Notes: generated by a model from the letters alone, not told the origin. A stretch of DNA of 64,000 nt from Flavobacterium jumunjinense (GCF_021650975.2 NZ_CP091285.1:496001-560000); one strand, 5' to 3'; counted from the stretch's first letter, positions 26,376 to 34,902 are shown. Translations and numbers: made by a program.

Positions 26376-27565
26376 CAGGACAAAAAGTAAGCAAAATAGT
26401 GATCGAAAACACAACAACAACCAATACCAATTATCTCGCAGGTGGATTTCAATACAAAAACAATGTATTGCAATTTTTTCCACAAGCAGAAGGCTATGTT
26501 AAAAACACATCAGGTGCTTACAGTTACGTTTTCAATTACACCGATCATTTAGGTAATGTTAGAGTGAGCTATTCGGACATTGACGGTAACGATAGTATTC
26601 AAGCCGATGAAATCTTAGAAGAAAGTCATTACTACCCATTTGGACTGAAACATGAAGGGTATAATTCTAATAATCAACAACCAAATTATAACTATAAATA
26701 CAACGGAAAAGAACTGCAAACTGAACTAGGATTGAATATGTATGACTTCGGTGCACGAAATTACGACCCCGCTTTAGGTAGATGGATGAATATAGATCCG
26801 TTGGCGGAGAAAACCCAAGAGGTATATAGTTATGTGTGGAACAACCCAATTATGAATATTGACCCTGATGGTAGAAGTGGTGAAAGTACACACACAGATA
26901 AAGACGGAAACGTATTAGCTGTATTCAATGATGGCGACAATAGTGTCTACAAACATGATACCGCTGAATCAAAAGACGATGTTGAAAAATTGAGAAATGA
27001 AAAATCAAACAATTCTGGAGGTGGAACCAAAATGGGAGAAACTGAACATTGGGATGAATTTGTAAGCCCTGAAACTGGTAAAACTATGACAAATTACAGG
27101 ATTCAATTTGGTAAATCATTTGACCCTATTATAGGCAAATTAAATTTTGAATCAAAAAAAATGGATTTGAAAGAAATAGCATTAAATTCTAGAGGAGGAG
27201 GAATATTTGATTTAAAAAAAGACTTTAAAAATGTTGGAGCATTATTAGAAGGAAAATATGCTACTTCTAGGTCTGCTGGTAATTTTTTAGCTGGATTAAA
27301 TGCAGAAGGAGGAAGGATGTTCGGAGTAGGCGTGAATTTCGAGACTTTTCAAAAGCTTGCTGGCGCATTACATATAGAAGAAAGCAATGGGAACAAGCTA
27401 TCAAGTAGTCAAATGAAAGAAATAGTTGTAAAAGGGACTTATAATAGCTCAAATATTTCTAATTTTGCAGCTCCAACATGGGGTGAAGTTAATTATCAAT
27501 ATAGAATGAGTAGAGCTGGTTGGTTTAAAGCAGAAAATTCAGGTGTTATGACTCTTAATTATTAA
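26360..27565 (+). CDS. Orphan RHS tip CT3, copy 2 (start-less)
   Basis: The frame begins without ATG at 26360 (first possible start GTG at 26399). About 130 residues of RHS core are nearly identical to the full-length gene (YLAGGFQYKNNVLQFFPQAE, YTDHLGNVRVSYSD, YYPFGLKHEGYN), followed by the same CT3 as at 24712. Only one residue (Ser for Ala in KNTSGAYS) stands out in the upstream core. The long stretch of core identity would give recombination with the expressed gene at 4427 a large target. Confidence 0.72.
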   Translation, partial: YIYNATGQKVSKIVIENTTTTNTNYLAGGFQYKNNVLQFFPQAEGYVKNTSGAYSYVFNYTDHLGNVRVSYSDIDGNDSIQADEILEESHYYPFGLKHEGYNSNNQQPNYNYKYNGKELQTELGLNMYDFGARNYDPALGRWMNIDPLAEKTQEVYSYVWNNPIMNIDPDGRSGESTHTDKDGNVLAVFNDGDNSVYKHDTAESKDDVEKLRNEKSNNSGGGTKMGETEHWDEFVSPETGKTMTNYRIQFGKSFDPIIGKLNFESKKMDLKEIALNSRGGGIFDLKKDFKNVGALLEGKYATSRSAGNFLAGLNAEGGRMFGVGVNFETFQKLAGALHIEESNGNKLSSSQMKEIVVKGTYNSSNISNFAAPTWGEVNYQYRMSRAGWFKAENSGVMTLNY

Positions 27566-28254
27566 TTAACATGAAAAAGACAATATTATTTTCATTAGCT
27601 ATATTGATAATTTCTTGTAAAATTAACCGCAACGAAATATCAGAACCTTTAAACAAGGAAAAAGTTGTCAAATTATCTTTTGACAATAGAGAATTCTTTT
27701 TTCTAAAAACAGATATTCATGGAATTGCAGGAAATCACCAACAAATAACCCTATCAATTAAAGATGATAAAGTCTACAATAAAGGAACAGATTTTATATT
27801 CTATTCGCCTGAGGTTTATTACAAAAAAACTAAAGATTCGCTGATAATATATGCCCCAGAATGTTGTTTTTTAGAACCAGTTGACAAAAAGTATAAAACA
27901 ATTATCATGATAACTGGCCTAAAAAAAGCAAGTGATATTGATAATTATGAGAAAAATTACAAACAATATGGCCTTGAAAGACTCAGTGTTTATTAATCCC
28001 CACGCTGGCGCAAGCATCTTGCTTGTGCCCACAACGTAAATAAAAACAAAAACCACTCTGTAAAAAAGGAGTGGTTTCCCCACGCTGGCGCAAGCATCTT
28101 GCTTGTGCCCACAACGTAAAAAAGCAAAACCACTCTGTAAAAAGGAGTGGTTTTGTTGTTTTATAAAGTGGCTACGCTTTTATTTTTAAAAACAAATCAA
28201 TACTGTATCAAAAATTATTATAAAATCAACGTTTTTTCTATATTTACAATGCAA
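26759..28254 (+). repeat. 1.5-kb CT3/Imm3 duplication, copy 2
   Basis: Second copy of 24880-26375, including family B repeats at 27998-28039 and 28078-28119 and their terminators (28048-28076 and 28125-28154). Confidence 0.92.
27571..27996 (+). CDS. Imm3 lipoprotein, copy 2
   Basis: Identical to 25692-26117, with the lipobox Cys at residue 16, starting 5 bases after the second CT3. Confidence 0.6.
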   Translation: MKKTILFSLAILIISCKINRNEISEPLNKEKVVKLSFDNREFFFLKTDIHGIAGNHQQITLSIKDDKVYNKGTDFIFYSPEVYYKKTKDSLIIYAPECCFLEPVDKKYKTIIMITGLKKASDIDNYEKNYKQYGLERLSVY

Positions 28255-29546
28255 TAGGAACAAAACTAGAAAAAAGAGTGACATCAACACCAGAAGCTAC
28301 ATGGGACAATCCTTTTCCTACACCTGTAACCAATAAGACTACTTATTTGGCTGGCTTCCAGTATAAAGACAACTGCTTAGAATTTTTTCCACACGCAGAA
28401 GGTTATGTAAAATACCAATATAGCGAAAACAGCTATAGTTATGTCTTTAACTATACAGACCACTTAGGAAATGTTAGAGTAAGCTATTCGGACATTGACA
28501 AAAATGGTCTTTTAGGTAGTGAACACATACAGGAATGTCCTAAACAAATAGGGCCCACACCTCCTCCATGTCAAGACTTATACGTTTCTGCTATTCTAGA
28601 AGAAAGTCATTACTACCCATTTGGACTGAAACATGAAGGGTATAATTCTAATAATCAACAATCTAATTATAACTATAAATACAACGGTAAAGAACTGCAA
28701 ACAGAACTTGGACTTAACATGTATGACTACGGGGCTAGGAATTATGACCCAGCAATTGGTAGATGGATGAATATTGATCCATTAGCAGAGAAATATATAG
28801 ATTACAGTCCTTATAACTATGTATTAAATAATCCTGTAAAATTTGTTGACCCTGATGGAATGCAAGTAGACAACATTTATGGTTTAAACACAGAATCTGG
28901 AGACATAACACTTCTAGAAACAAATGATGATAAGACAGATACTTTAATTGATACTTCTAACCAAGAAGTCATATCAGACGATGTTGACAAAGGTTTATTA
29001 TATGATGGACAAAATATTATGGAAGACGGACTCCAAACAAGAAATTACAAAGGAGGAATAAAATTAATCTACGATATTTCTTTACATACACATGACGAGA
29101 TTGGCGGAATGATTTACAAAAACAGTAAAGGAGAAAAATACCTAAACGTATTACCTTACACACATAGCAAGATAGAAGTAGATGAAAACGGAGTAAGCAT
29201 GATAGCTGGTTTCTCTCAAAAATTAGATTCTCCTTTTTTTACTTCTAAGGACAAAACTTTTTCGGGAACAATTTCAATTATGTTTCATACACATCCAGGA
29301 CACCCCGACTATCCAAAATTAGGATACGCATTTCCGTCTCCTGGTGATTACTCAATAGCCTTAGATAACCACGACCTTATAGGTTCTAAAAATGGTCATT
29401 CAGATATTTATAAAAAAATTAAATATTTTGTTTTTGGCGCCAAAACAGAGACAAAAGGAGGAAAAACTTCAAATGTAGGATCATATAGATATGGACTAGG
29501 AAGAGAATTACATTCAAAAAATTTTAACGAACTAATGTCAAATTAA
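28239..29546 (+). CDS. Orphan RHS tip CT4 with JAB-like metalloprotease domain
   Basis: The frame starts without ATG at 28239 (GTG possible at 28278). RHS core (TTYLAGFQYKDNCLEFFPHA, YTDHLGNVRVSYSD, YNGKELQTELGLNMYD, YDPAIGRWMNIDPLAEK) runs to DPDGMQ. The tip of about 230 residues contains IMFHTHPGHPD and FPSPGDYS. This matches the JAMM/JAB signature HxHP...SxxD, with an upstream Glu (for example in DEIGGMIYKNS) as the possible catalytic acid. JAB domains cleave isopeptide or peptide bonds and occur in polymorphic toxins. No signal peptide; silent or donor cassette is likely. Confidence 0.75.
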   Translation, partial: YIYNAIGTKLEKRVTSTPEATWDNPFPTPVTNKTTYLAGFQYKDNCLEFFPHAEGYVKYQYSENSYSYVFNYTDHLGNVRVSYSDIDKNGLLGSEHIQECPKQIGPTPPPCQDLYVSAILEESHYYPFGLKHEGYNSNNQQSNYNYKYNGKELQTELGLNMYDYGARNYDPAIGRWMNIDPLAEKYIDYSPYNYVLNNPVKFVDPDGMQVDNIYGLNTESGDITLLETNDDKTDTLIDTSNQEVISDDVDKGLLYDGQNIMEDGLQTRNYKGGIKLIYDISLHTHDEIGGMIYKNSKGEKYLNVLPYTHSKIEVDENGVSMIAGFSQKLDSPFFTSKDKTFSGTISIMFHTHPGHPDYPKLGYAFPSPGDYSIALDNHDLIGSKNGHSDIYKKIKYFVFGAKTETKGGKTSNVGSYRYGLGRELHSKNFNELMSN

Positions 29547-29551
29547 TTTCC

Positions 29552-29998
29552 ATGAAAAAAAACCTCTTTTTTTTAATTATTTGTGTTTTAAATTCATGTA
29601 GTCCTACTGAAAAAATTAAAACAGAAAACAAATCGTGCATTATTTTAGCAGAAAAAACTATTAATCATCTTTTCCAAAAAGAAAGTTTAAGTAAAATTAA
29701 ATTTAGCTCCGAAGTTTTTTTTCATATTAATTTAAAAAAACTAAATTCAAACTATTATCTAACAAAAATTTCATTAAATGGACTAAAGCCTAAAACATAT
29801 TCATATAAAATTAATTGTCAAAATTTTAAAACTTTTATTTACAACAGTAATAATTTAAACACTGATTACGATCCTGCTTTTTTTGTTCCAGATTCAAGAA
29901 GTTGGTTATTGTTACTACATGTAAAAAACAATGAAATAATATATGTAAAAAAAATAGAAAACTTTGAGTTAACTGATAATAATGATTTCGAATTATAA
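29552..29998 (+). CDS. Imm4: lipoprotein immunity candidate for CT4
   Basis: A 148-residue protein with the lipoprotein signal MKKNLFFLIICVLNSC, starting 5 bases after CT4. The mature protein is Lys-rich and beta-like; no family recognised. Assigned by position only. Confidence 0.55.
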   Translation: MKKNLFFLIICVLNSCSPTEKIKTENKSCIILAEKTINHLFQKESLSKIKFSSEVFFHINLKKLNSNYYLTKISLNGLKPKTYSYKINCQNFKTFIYNSNNLNTDYDPAFFVPDSRSWLLLLHVKNNEIIYVKKIENFELTDNNDFEL

Positions 29999-30002
29999 AA
30001 CC

Positions 30003-30051
30003 CCAGCTCTTCGAGGTATTCCTATGAAACCGTGATGCTCTACGATGGTCT
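30003..30051 (+). repeat. Family A repeat after Imm4
   Basis: A copy of the CAGCTCTTCGAGG...GATGCTCTACGATGGTC element directly after the Imm4 stop. It is fused on its right to the coding remnant of another toxin, so the repeat marks a deletion or recombination junction. Confidence 0.82.
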
Positions 30052-30171
30052 TCGATTTCAAAAGGGAGTCATGAGAGATCTACTACTGAAAGAATAGCAA
30101 ATTATTTATGTGGGGCTTATTTTAATAACTTAACTTTAAAAAATCGTTATAGATTCAGTAAAACATATTAA
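30052..30171 (+). pseudogene. C-terminal remnant of a lost RHS toxin tip
   Basis: After the repeat, the frame reads SHERSTTERIANYLCGAYF, NNLTLKNRYRFSKTY and a stop at 30169-30171, three bases before the start of the next lipoprotein. This is exactly where a toxin C-terminus would sit relative to an immunity gene. No RHS core is left upstream. Too short to name the domain. Confidence 0.55.
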
Positions 30172-30174
30172 AAT

Positions 30175-30630
30175 ATGAAAAAAGCACTAGTAATTTTGAT
30201 ATTATTATCGTTAATATCTTGTGATCCTTTCGATAATAGATTGATTATAAATAATAAATCAAACGAGGATATATATATAAAAGTTGCAAATATTGTTAAT
30301 GACAGTATTGTATCCGAAACAATGCTTAGTTTTGGTAAAGTAAATACTAAATCTAATATTAAAACAAAAATTATTTCAACTTGGGAAAGTGAATTTGATA
30401 ATATTTATCCTGATTCAACTTTAACAATTTTAATAATATATGAAAACCTTAAGACAAATCCTGATATTCTAAATCTTAATTTATACCTTAAAAAAGGGCA
30501 ATATGAATATGTTAACTATACTATCAGTGATTTTAAATCTAAAGATTGGATTATTGAATATCCAAGTAGAGAATTTTTAAAAGGGAACAAAATTATTAAT
30601 ATAGACAGTACAGGTAATATTATTTACTGA
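30175..30630 (+). CDS. Orphan lipoprotein immunity candidate
   Basis: A 151-residue lipoprotein (MKKALVILILLSLISC, Cys at residue 16). Its partner toxin is reduced to the 40-codon remnant just upstream. It ends in a strand-rich region and is followed by a family A repeat. Retaining an immunity gene without its toxin would protect against kin or neighbours that still carry the toxin (inference). Confidence 0.55.
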   Translation: MKKALVILILLSLISCDPFDNRLIINNKSNEDIYIKVANIVNDSIVSETMLSFGKVNTKSNIKTKIISTWESEFDNIYPDSTLTILIIYENLKTNPDILNLNLYLKKGQYEYVNYTISDFKSKDWIIEYPSREFLKGNKIINIDSTGNIIY

Positions 30631-30642
30631 AAAGGATATGTC

Positions 30643-30990
30643 CCCAGCTCTTCGAGGTGTTCTTATGAAACCGTGATGCTCTACGATGGTCTCCTGACCT
30701 CGTAACAAATTAAAAAAACAAAAAGCACTCTTGTAAAAAAGGGTGCTTTTGTTGTTTTAAGCGGAAGTATTGATGTAAGCTTTTAAATGCGTCTATAACA
30801 GGTATTACTACAGCTATATACACTATTGCACTTGGATTTATAGTAGGTTACTATAGATAGATGTACTGCTACACTTGTCTTTTGATGATACAGTATGCCT
30901 TTAAAGTAAAAAACTAAAGGGCAGACTCTCGACATTAAACGATAAATAAAAAAGCATCCTTTTTTACAGGATGCTTTTTTATATAATTTC
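30643..30990 (+). repeat. Family A repeat, terminators and toxin remnant in the locus tail
   Basis: A gene-free stretch. Family A copy at 30643-30704, ending in the CTACGA / TCGTAA-type hairpin. Terminator AAAAGCAC / GTGCTTTT at 30721-30750. A short open stretch at 30786-30860 reads ASITGITTAIYTIALGFIV and ends in a stop; it may be the tail of a lost hydrophobic toxin (weak). A strong hairpin at 30949-30980 is listed separately. Confidence 0.6.
30949..30980. terminator. Bidirectional terminator between RHS locus and msr gene
   Basis: An AAAAAAGCATCC / GGATGCTTTTTT hairpin ends both the plus-strand RHS region and the minus-strand methionine sulfoxide reductase gene at 30991. Confidence 0.85.
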
Positions 30991-32049
30991 CTATTTCAAT
31001 AATTCTGGAAACTGCGTAATTGCTTTTTTATACCTAGGAATTGAGACACCACGAACATAGCCTTGGTTTGGGTTATGCTTCACATAATCTTGATGGTAAT
31101 CTTCTGCAACATAAAATTTTTTATTTGCAACAACTTCAACCGCTATTTTTTTAGTATAGTTGCCCGACTGGTTTAATTTTTGAATATAATTTTCTGCTGC
31201 TTTTTTCTGTGTTTCATTATTATAAAAAACAATAGAACGATATTGTTTCCCTACATCATTTCCTTGTCCGTTTACTTGTGTAATGTCGCCAGAATTAAAA
31301 TATACTTTTAATAATTCTTCATAGGATATTACGGAAGAATCATACGTTACTTCTATCGCTTCTGCATGTGCTGTACTTCCACTACCTACTTCTTCATAGG
31401 TTGGGTTCTTTTCTTTTCCTCCTGCATAACCAGAAATTACTTCTTTTACTCCTTTTACAGCTTCAAATATATGTTCTGTACACCAAAAACAACCTTGTGC
31501 AAAAACCACTTTTTCTAGTTTTTGTGCAGCTTGAAACTTTAAGGCAATTCCATCAATACAATACCTTAAACCTGTTGGTTGTGGTCCATCATTAAAAACA
31601 TGACCTAAGTGTGCATTACATCGCGCACAACTCACTTCGTCTCTACTCATTCCTTCCGAATCGTCCTGACCTACCTTTACACTTTTGCTAAAATAGGGTG
31701 CATAGAAACTCGGCCATCCTGTTCCTGAATTGAATTTTGTTGTTTTTCCAAAAAGTGGATTATCACATGAAACACATAGAAAAACTCCTTTTTCTTTTAC
31801 ATCATTAAACTCATGTGTAAAGGGTCTTTCTGTTCCTTGCTCTCTCGTAATATGATATTGATCCTCTGTTAAGACCGATTTCCATTCTGCGTCTGTCTTG
31901 ATTACTTTTTGTTTCCAATTGGTGTCTATTTCTGTTGTATGATCTGACAAATGACTAACAACTTCAATACTCTTTTCCGATTTTTGTGCACAGCTGATAA
32001 TGCTAAATGCTACTGTTAAACCCACTACTGCAATTTTAAGTATTCTCAT
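30991..32049 (-). CDS. msrBA: Fused methionine sulfoxide reductase MsrB-MsrA lipoprotein
   Basis: A 352-residue protein when started at MRILKIAVVGL; the lipobox SIISC follows at about residue 20, so the upstream Met is rejected. The MsrB domain comes first: zinc pairs CVSC and CARC, GTGWPSF, and catalytic Cys in LRYCIDG. The MsrA domain follows with the signature GCFWCTEHIFE, GYAGG and the EDYHQDY stretch. It reduces both R- and S-methionine sulfoxide in proteins, here likely anchored to a membrane facing the periplasm for oxidative repair. Single gene with its own terminator at 30949. Confidence 0.93.
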   Translation of the reverse strand: MRILKIAVVGLTVAFSIISCAQKSEKSIEVVSHLSDHTTEIDTNWKQKVIKTDAEWKSVLTEDQYHITREQGTERPFTHEFNDVKEKGVFLCVSCDNPLFGKTTKFNSGTGWPSFYAPYFSKSVKVGQDDSEGMSRDEVSCARCNAHLGHVFNDGPQPTGLRYCIDGIALKFQAAQKLEKVVFAQGCFWCTEHIFEAVKGVKEVISGYAGGKEKNPTYEEVGSGSTAHAEAIEVTYDSSVISYEELLKVYFNSGDITQVNGQGNDVGKQYRSIVFYNNETQKKAAENYIQKLNQSGNYTKKIAVEVVANKKFYVAEDYHQDYVKHNPNQGYVRGVSIPRYKKAITQFPELLK

Positions 32050-32267
32050 TTTTAAGTGTTTTTCAATTAATACTTTTTCATGTAACAACCTCTTCTACTC
32101 TCTTTAATTTACTTTAATTGTTATAATATCATTTATCACTAAAGATAGTAAATGCTTTTTGAAGTTCAAAACAGGTTTTATTTACAAGACAAAACTACAG
32201 CAATGATAATGCTCTTTATGTTGTATAGCTTACAATTATGTTTAATTAAGAAAATATTATAACAAAA

Positions 32268-32292
32268 AAAGTACAGCTTTCAACTGTACTTT
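32268..32292 (-). terminator. Terminator of the 32314 gene
   Basis: An AAAGTACAG / CTGTACTTT hairpin 22 bases beyond the stop of the minus-strand gene at 32314. Confidence 0.75.
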
Positions 32293-32313
32293 CTTTATTT
32301 GTTAATCTCTCTT

Positions 32314-32883
32314 TTATTTTTTTACAACTGGTTTTATATATTTTTTCTTATTTTTCACTCTAAATGAATGAAGCATTTTATCCATTGCTTTTTCATGATC
32401 TAGTTTCTTGCTTAATAATGTCCAAGACATAATTTGATAATAATTATCTACACCATCAACATAGGCCATTTTATAAAAAACATCATATCCTTGAACCTTA
32501 CCGTTAAAGTTAATGATCTTCGCATTGAAAGAATTAATAATAGTATCTTTTTGACTTCTATTTGTTGTAGGGATAGCTTTATTGAAATTTTCTGACATTA
32601 GTTTTACATAACCATCAAAATCATTAGAATAAATATTTCCAAATCCGTTCATTGCCATTGCATAACGAACATCTGTTTTCGTTTCGTCTATTACAATAAT
32701 ATATAATTCTTTAAATGCATTTTGGTATTGTAAAGAAGCATTTTCGTTTAAGTTATTTACTTCCGAAAGATGTGATGGAATATCTAAAGAATAGTTTTTT
32801 ACTTTAATAGTTTCGTAAATATCTGTTTCCTGACAAGAAACAAAACAAGCAGCTATTGCTAATAGAAAAAATAGTTTTTTCAT
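32314..32883 (-). CDS. Small lipoprotein of unknown function
   Basis: A 189-residue lipoprotein (MKKLFFLLAIAACFVSC, Cys at 17). The mature part (YSLDIPSHLSEVNNLNENAS, YNNAF-like strands, then YDVFYKMAYVDG and a basic C-terminus) has the feel of PsbP/DUF1795-like domains. These handle substrates at the membrane, but I cannot confirm the family. It stands alone with its own terminator. Confidence 0.6.
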   Translation of the reverse strand: MKKLFFLLAIAACFVSCQETDIYETIKVKNYSLDIPSHLSEVNNLNENASLQYQNAFKELYIIVIDETKTDVRYAMAMNGFGNIYSNDFDGYVKLMSENFNKAIPTTNRSQKDTIINSFNAKIINFNGKVQGYDVFYKMAYVDGVDNYYQIMSWTLLSKKLDHEKAMDKMLHSFRVKNKKKYIKPVVKK

Positions 32884-32979
32884 TATTGTTATTTAGAAAT
32901 GCTAAAATAAAAAAATAAGAACAAATGAAGCTTAGATTTTATTACTAAATTCCATTTGTTCCTATATAATTTTAAACTA

Positions 32980-34902
32980 TTAGGTTTCAATACTCATTGG
33001 CCATTGATGAATTTGTGCTGAATTTGCAGGGCGATTTGGAATTTTATTTCGTTCTGTATATGTTTCAATAAATGCAATTAATTTATTTCTAAAAACGACC
33101 AAATCGGTATTAATTGGATTATCCATACCTCCTTCAAAAAAGAGTTGACCTTCTACTCCAGATAAGGGTATAATTGGTTCATAGGGAGCCGAATCTACAA
33201 AAGTGAAATAGAATGTTATCATTTCACCGATTGTTCCTGTATTGGGTAAATATTCTAATAACTCTTGCGTATTGAATTCACTCGATGGATTTGGAATATG
33301 TGTACTTTGCAAACATGGAGGAAAATTACCTACGAATGTCATTCCTGGATTAGCTGTATTATCTAATCTAGAAATTCCATGAGCGGTTATTCTATACAAA
33401 ATGCTCGTTAGAACTTTCGTTAAAGAGGCTCTAGAATTCATAACTGGAAGCCCTTTTATATTACCGCCATCTTGTTTGCCCGAAACTTCAATCCATTCTT
33501 GTAGTTCTTTATCATTAATCACACTATTATCTGTTGGATAAGCAGTGCGAACAAACTGAGTTACATATTCTTCCACAATATCCCAAATAGAGAACAGATA
33601 GCCAACAATTGGATAACAATCCCAAGATTCGGTAATGGTAAAATCTGCTTCATCTAATCCTAATTTTTCAATGGTTATTTTAGGGTCATCGTCGAAAAAA
33701 TTTCTTCCTTTTGCAAATACATCTATTAGTTCTAAAAATTGATGTGCTGTTTTTATTGAAGTTGGTGGTGCTGCTTTTTTCCAAAGTAACAATAAGACAT
33801 CGTTAAAACCTATAATATGCTTCGATTGTGGAGCTAGCATTTTACTAATAGGATTAGTGTCTGAAAATGAATTATACATCGTCATGACCATAGTTGCGGT
33901 TACCAAATGCCAATGATAGACATGTCCTAACCAAATACCGTAAACTGTAACAGCTGTTTTTACAGCTTGCAAAGCATATAGCCAAGCAGCACTACTCGAT
34001 GAAGCATACCTGTAAAACTGTTCATTATTTCTATTATAGCCTGAAACATGAATTGCAAATGGTGTTATTTTTTTAGTTTTACTATCTCTTTTCAGCCAAG
34101 TAAATGTAGCTGGCGTAAACCTATCAAAACCTTCCGATTGTTGTGCTTCTAAAATAGTGTATATTCTTAGATCAATTATATATAGATTTTCTTCTTGATA
34201 TAATTGATCCATATCTACTGTCCAAAATGATGAAAAGTAATCTTTATAGGCTGTATAATTTTTATCTGTTACCTTCTGAAGTATTAATAAGTTATAAGCC
34301 ACTCCATATTTTGCAATAATTGGAAAAAAAGCTTCAGTTGCAACTTTTGCATCTGTTAATGTTGTTGACCATTCTGGTAATAATTCAGTAGACGCATCGC
34401 GATAGGTATTTCCAAAAGTAGTCCATGAAAGCGAAAATTGTTCTGGATGATCTAATGACAACGTGGTTAATTGTTCACTTCCGAATGCCTTGTATGGAGT
34501 GCCTTCTTTTTTTAACTTAGTTTCTACAAATGATGCGTTTTTATAGAACACGTCACTGCTTTTCTTCACTTCGCTTAATAAATCTTTTATCGATTCTTCT
34601 TTTGTATTCGATTCATTTTTACCAAAAGCAAAAGAATAAGCATTTGCAGTGAAATTCTTAATTGTAAATATCGTAGACAAACCCCATTTTGCTTGTGTTA
34701 TTTCCCTACTTCTTCCCAATAGGTTTACTAATGTTTCTGCAACTTCTGTTAAGACAATAGGAAAAGCGGGTACATTTTTGAAGCCTAATTCTTGTAATGG
34801 TAAATGCAGAATGGTTCTTTCTTTTTTAATATATTTCCTGTAGAGTATCCAAAGGATTATTCCTACTAGAGAAACACAAAGTACGGTTAATAAAGTTTTC
34901 AT
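32980..34902 (-). CDS. Lipoxygenase-like iron oxygenase with N-terminal membrane anchor
   Basis: A 640-residue protein. One N-terminal transmembrane helix (about 3-20) is followed by a lipoxygenase-type catalytic body. The metal-binding helix reads WLGHVYHWHLVTATM, with His327 and His332 in the HxxxxH spacing, followed by the typical PISKMLAPQSKHIIGFND. A third His lies in YRITAHGISR (His508). Next comes NPGMTFVGNFPP, which matches the family's FGQYPYAGYLPNRP region. Plant and animal enzymes oxygenate polyunsaturated fatty acids. Oddities: the fourth ligand position (usually Asn or His) is Arg here, and the C-terminus is SIET rather than a terminal Ile. Activity is therefore uncertain. Confidence 0.75.
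   Translation of the reverse strand: MKTLLTVLCVSLVGIILWILYRKYIKKERTILHLPLQELGFKNVPAFPIVLTEVAETLVNLLGRSREITQAKWGLSTIFTIKNFTANAYSFAFGKNESNTKEESIKDLLSEVKKSSDVFYKNASFVETKLKKEGTPYKAFGSEQLTTLSLDHPEQFSLSWTTFGNTYRDASTELLPEWSTTLTDAKVATEAFFPIIAKYGVAYNLLILQKVTDKNYTAYKDYFSSFWTVDMDQLYQEENLYIIDLRIYTILEAQQSEGFDRFTPATFTWLKRDSKTKKITPFAIHVSGYNRNNEQFYRYASSSSAAWLYALQAVKTAVTVYGIWLGHVYHWHLVTATMVMTMYNSFSDTNPISKMLAPQSKHIIGFNDVLLLLWKKAAPPTSIKTAHQFLELIDVFAKGRNFFDDDPKITIEKLGLDEADFTITESWDCYPIVGYLFSIWDIVEEYVTQFVRTAYPTDNSVINDKELQEWIEVSGKQDGGNIKGLPVMNSRASLTKVLTSILYRITAHGISRLDNTANPGMTFVGNFPPCLQSTHIPNPSSEFNTQELLEYLPNTGTIGEMITFYFTFVDSAPYEPIIPLSGVEGQLFFEGGMDNPINTDLVVFRNKLIAFIETYTERNKIPNRPANSAQIHQWPMSIET

Noticed and set aside
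4427..29546. RHS proteins as direct cargo of the T6SS at 59 kb
   Set aside because: The full-length RHS protein has a Sec signal peptide and no PAAR or VgrG-linked N-terminus, and the loci are 30 kb apart; I see no evidence for T6SS delivery.
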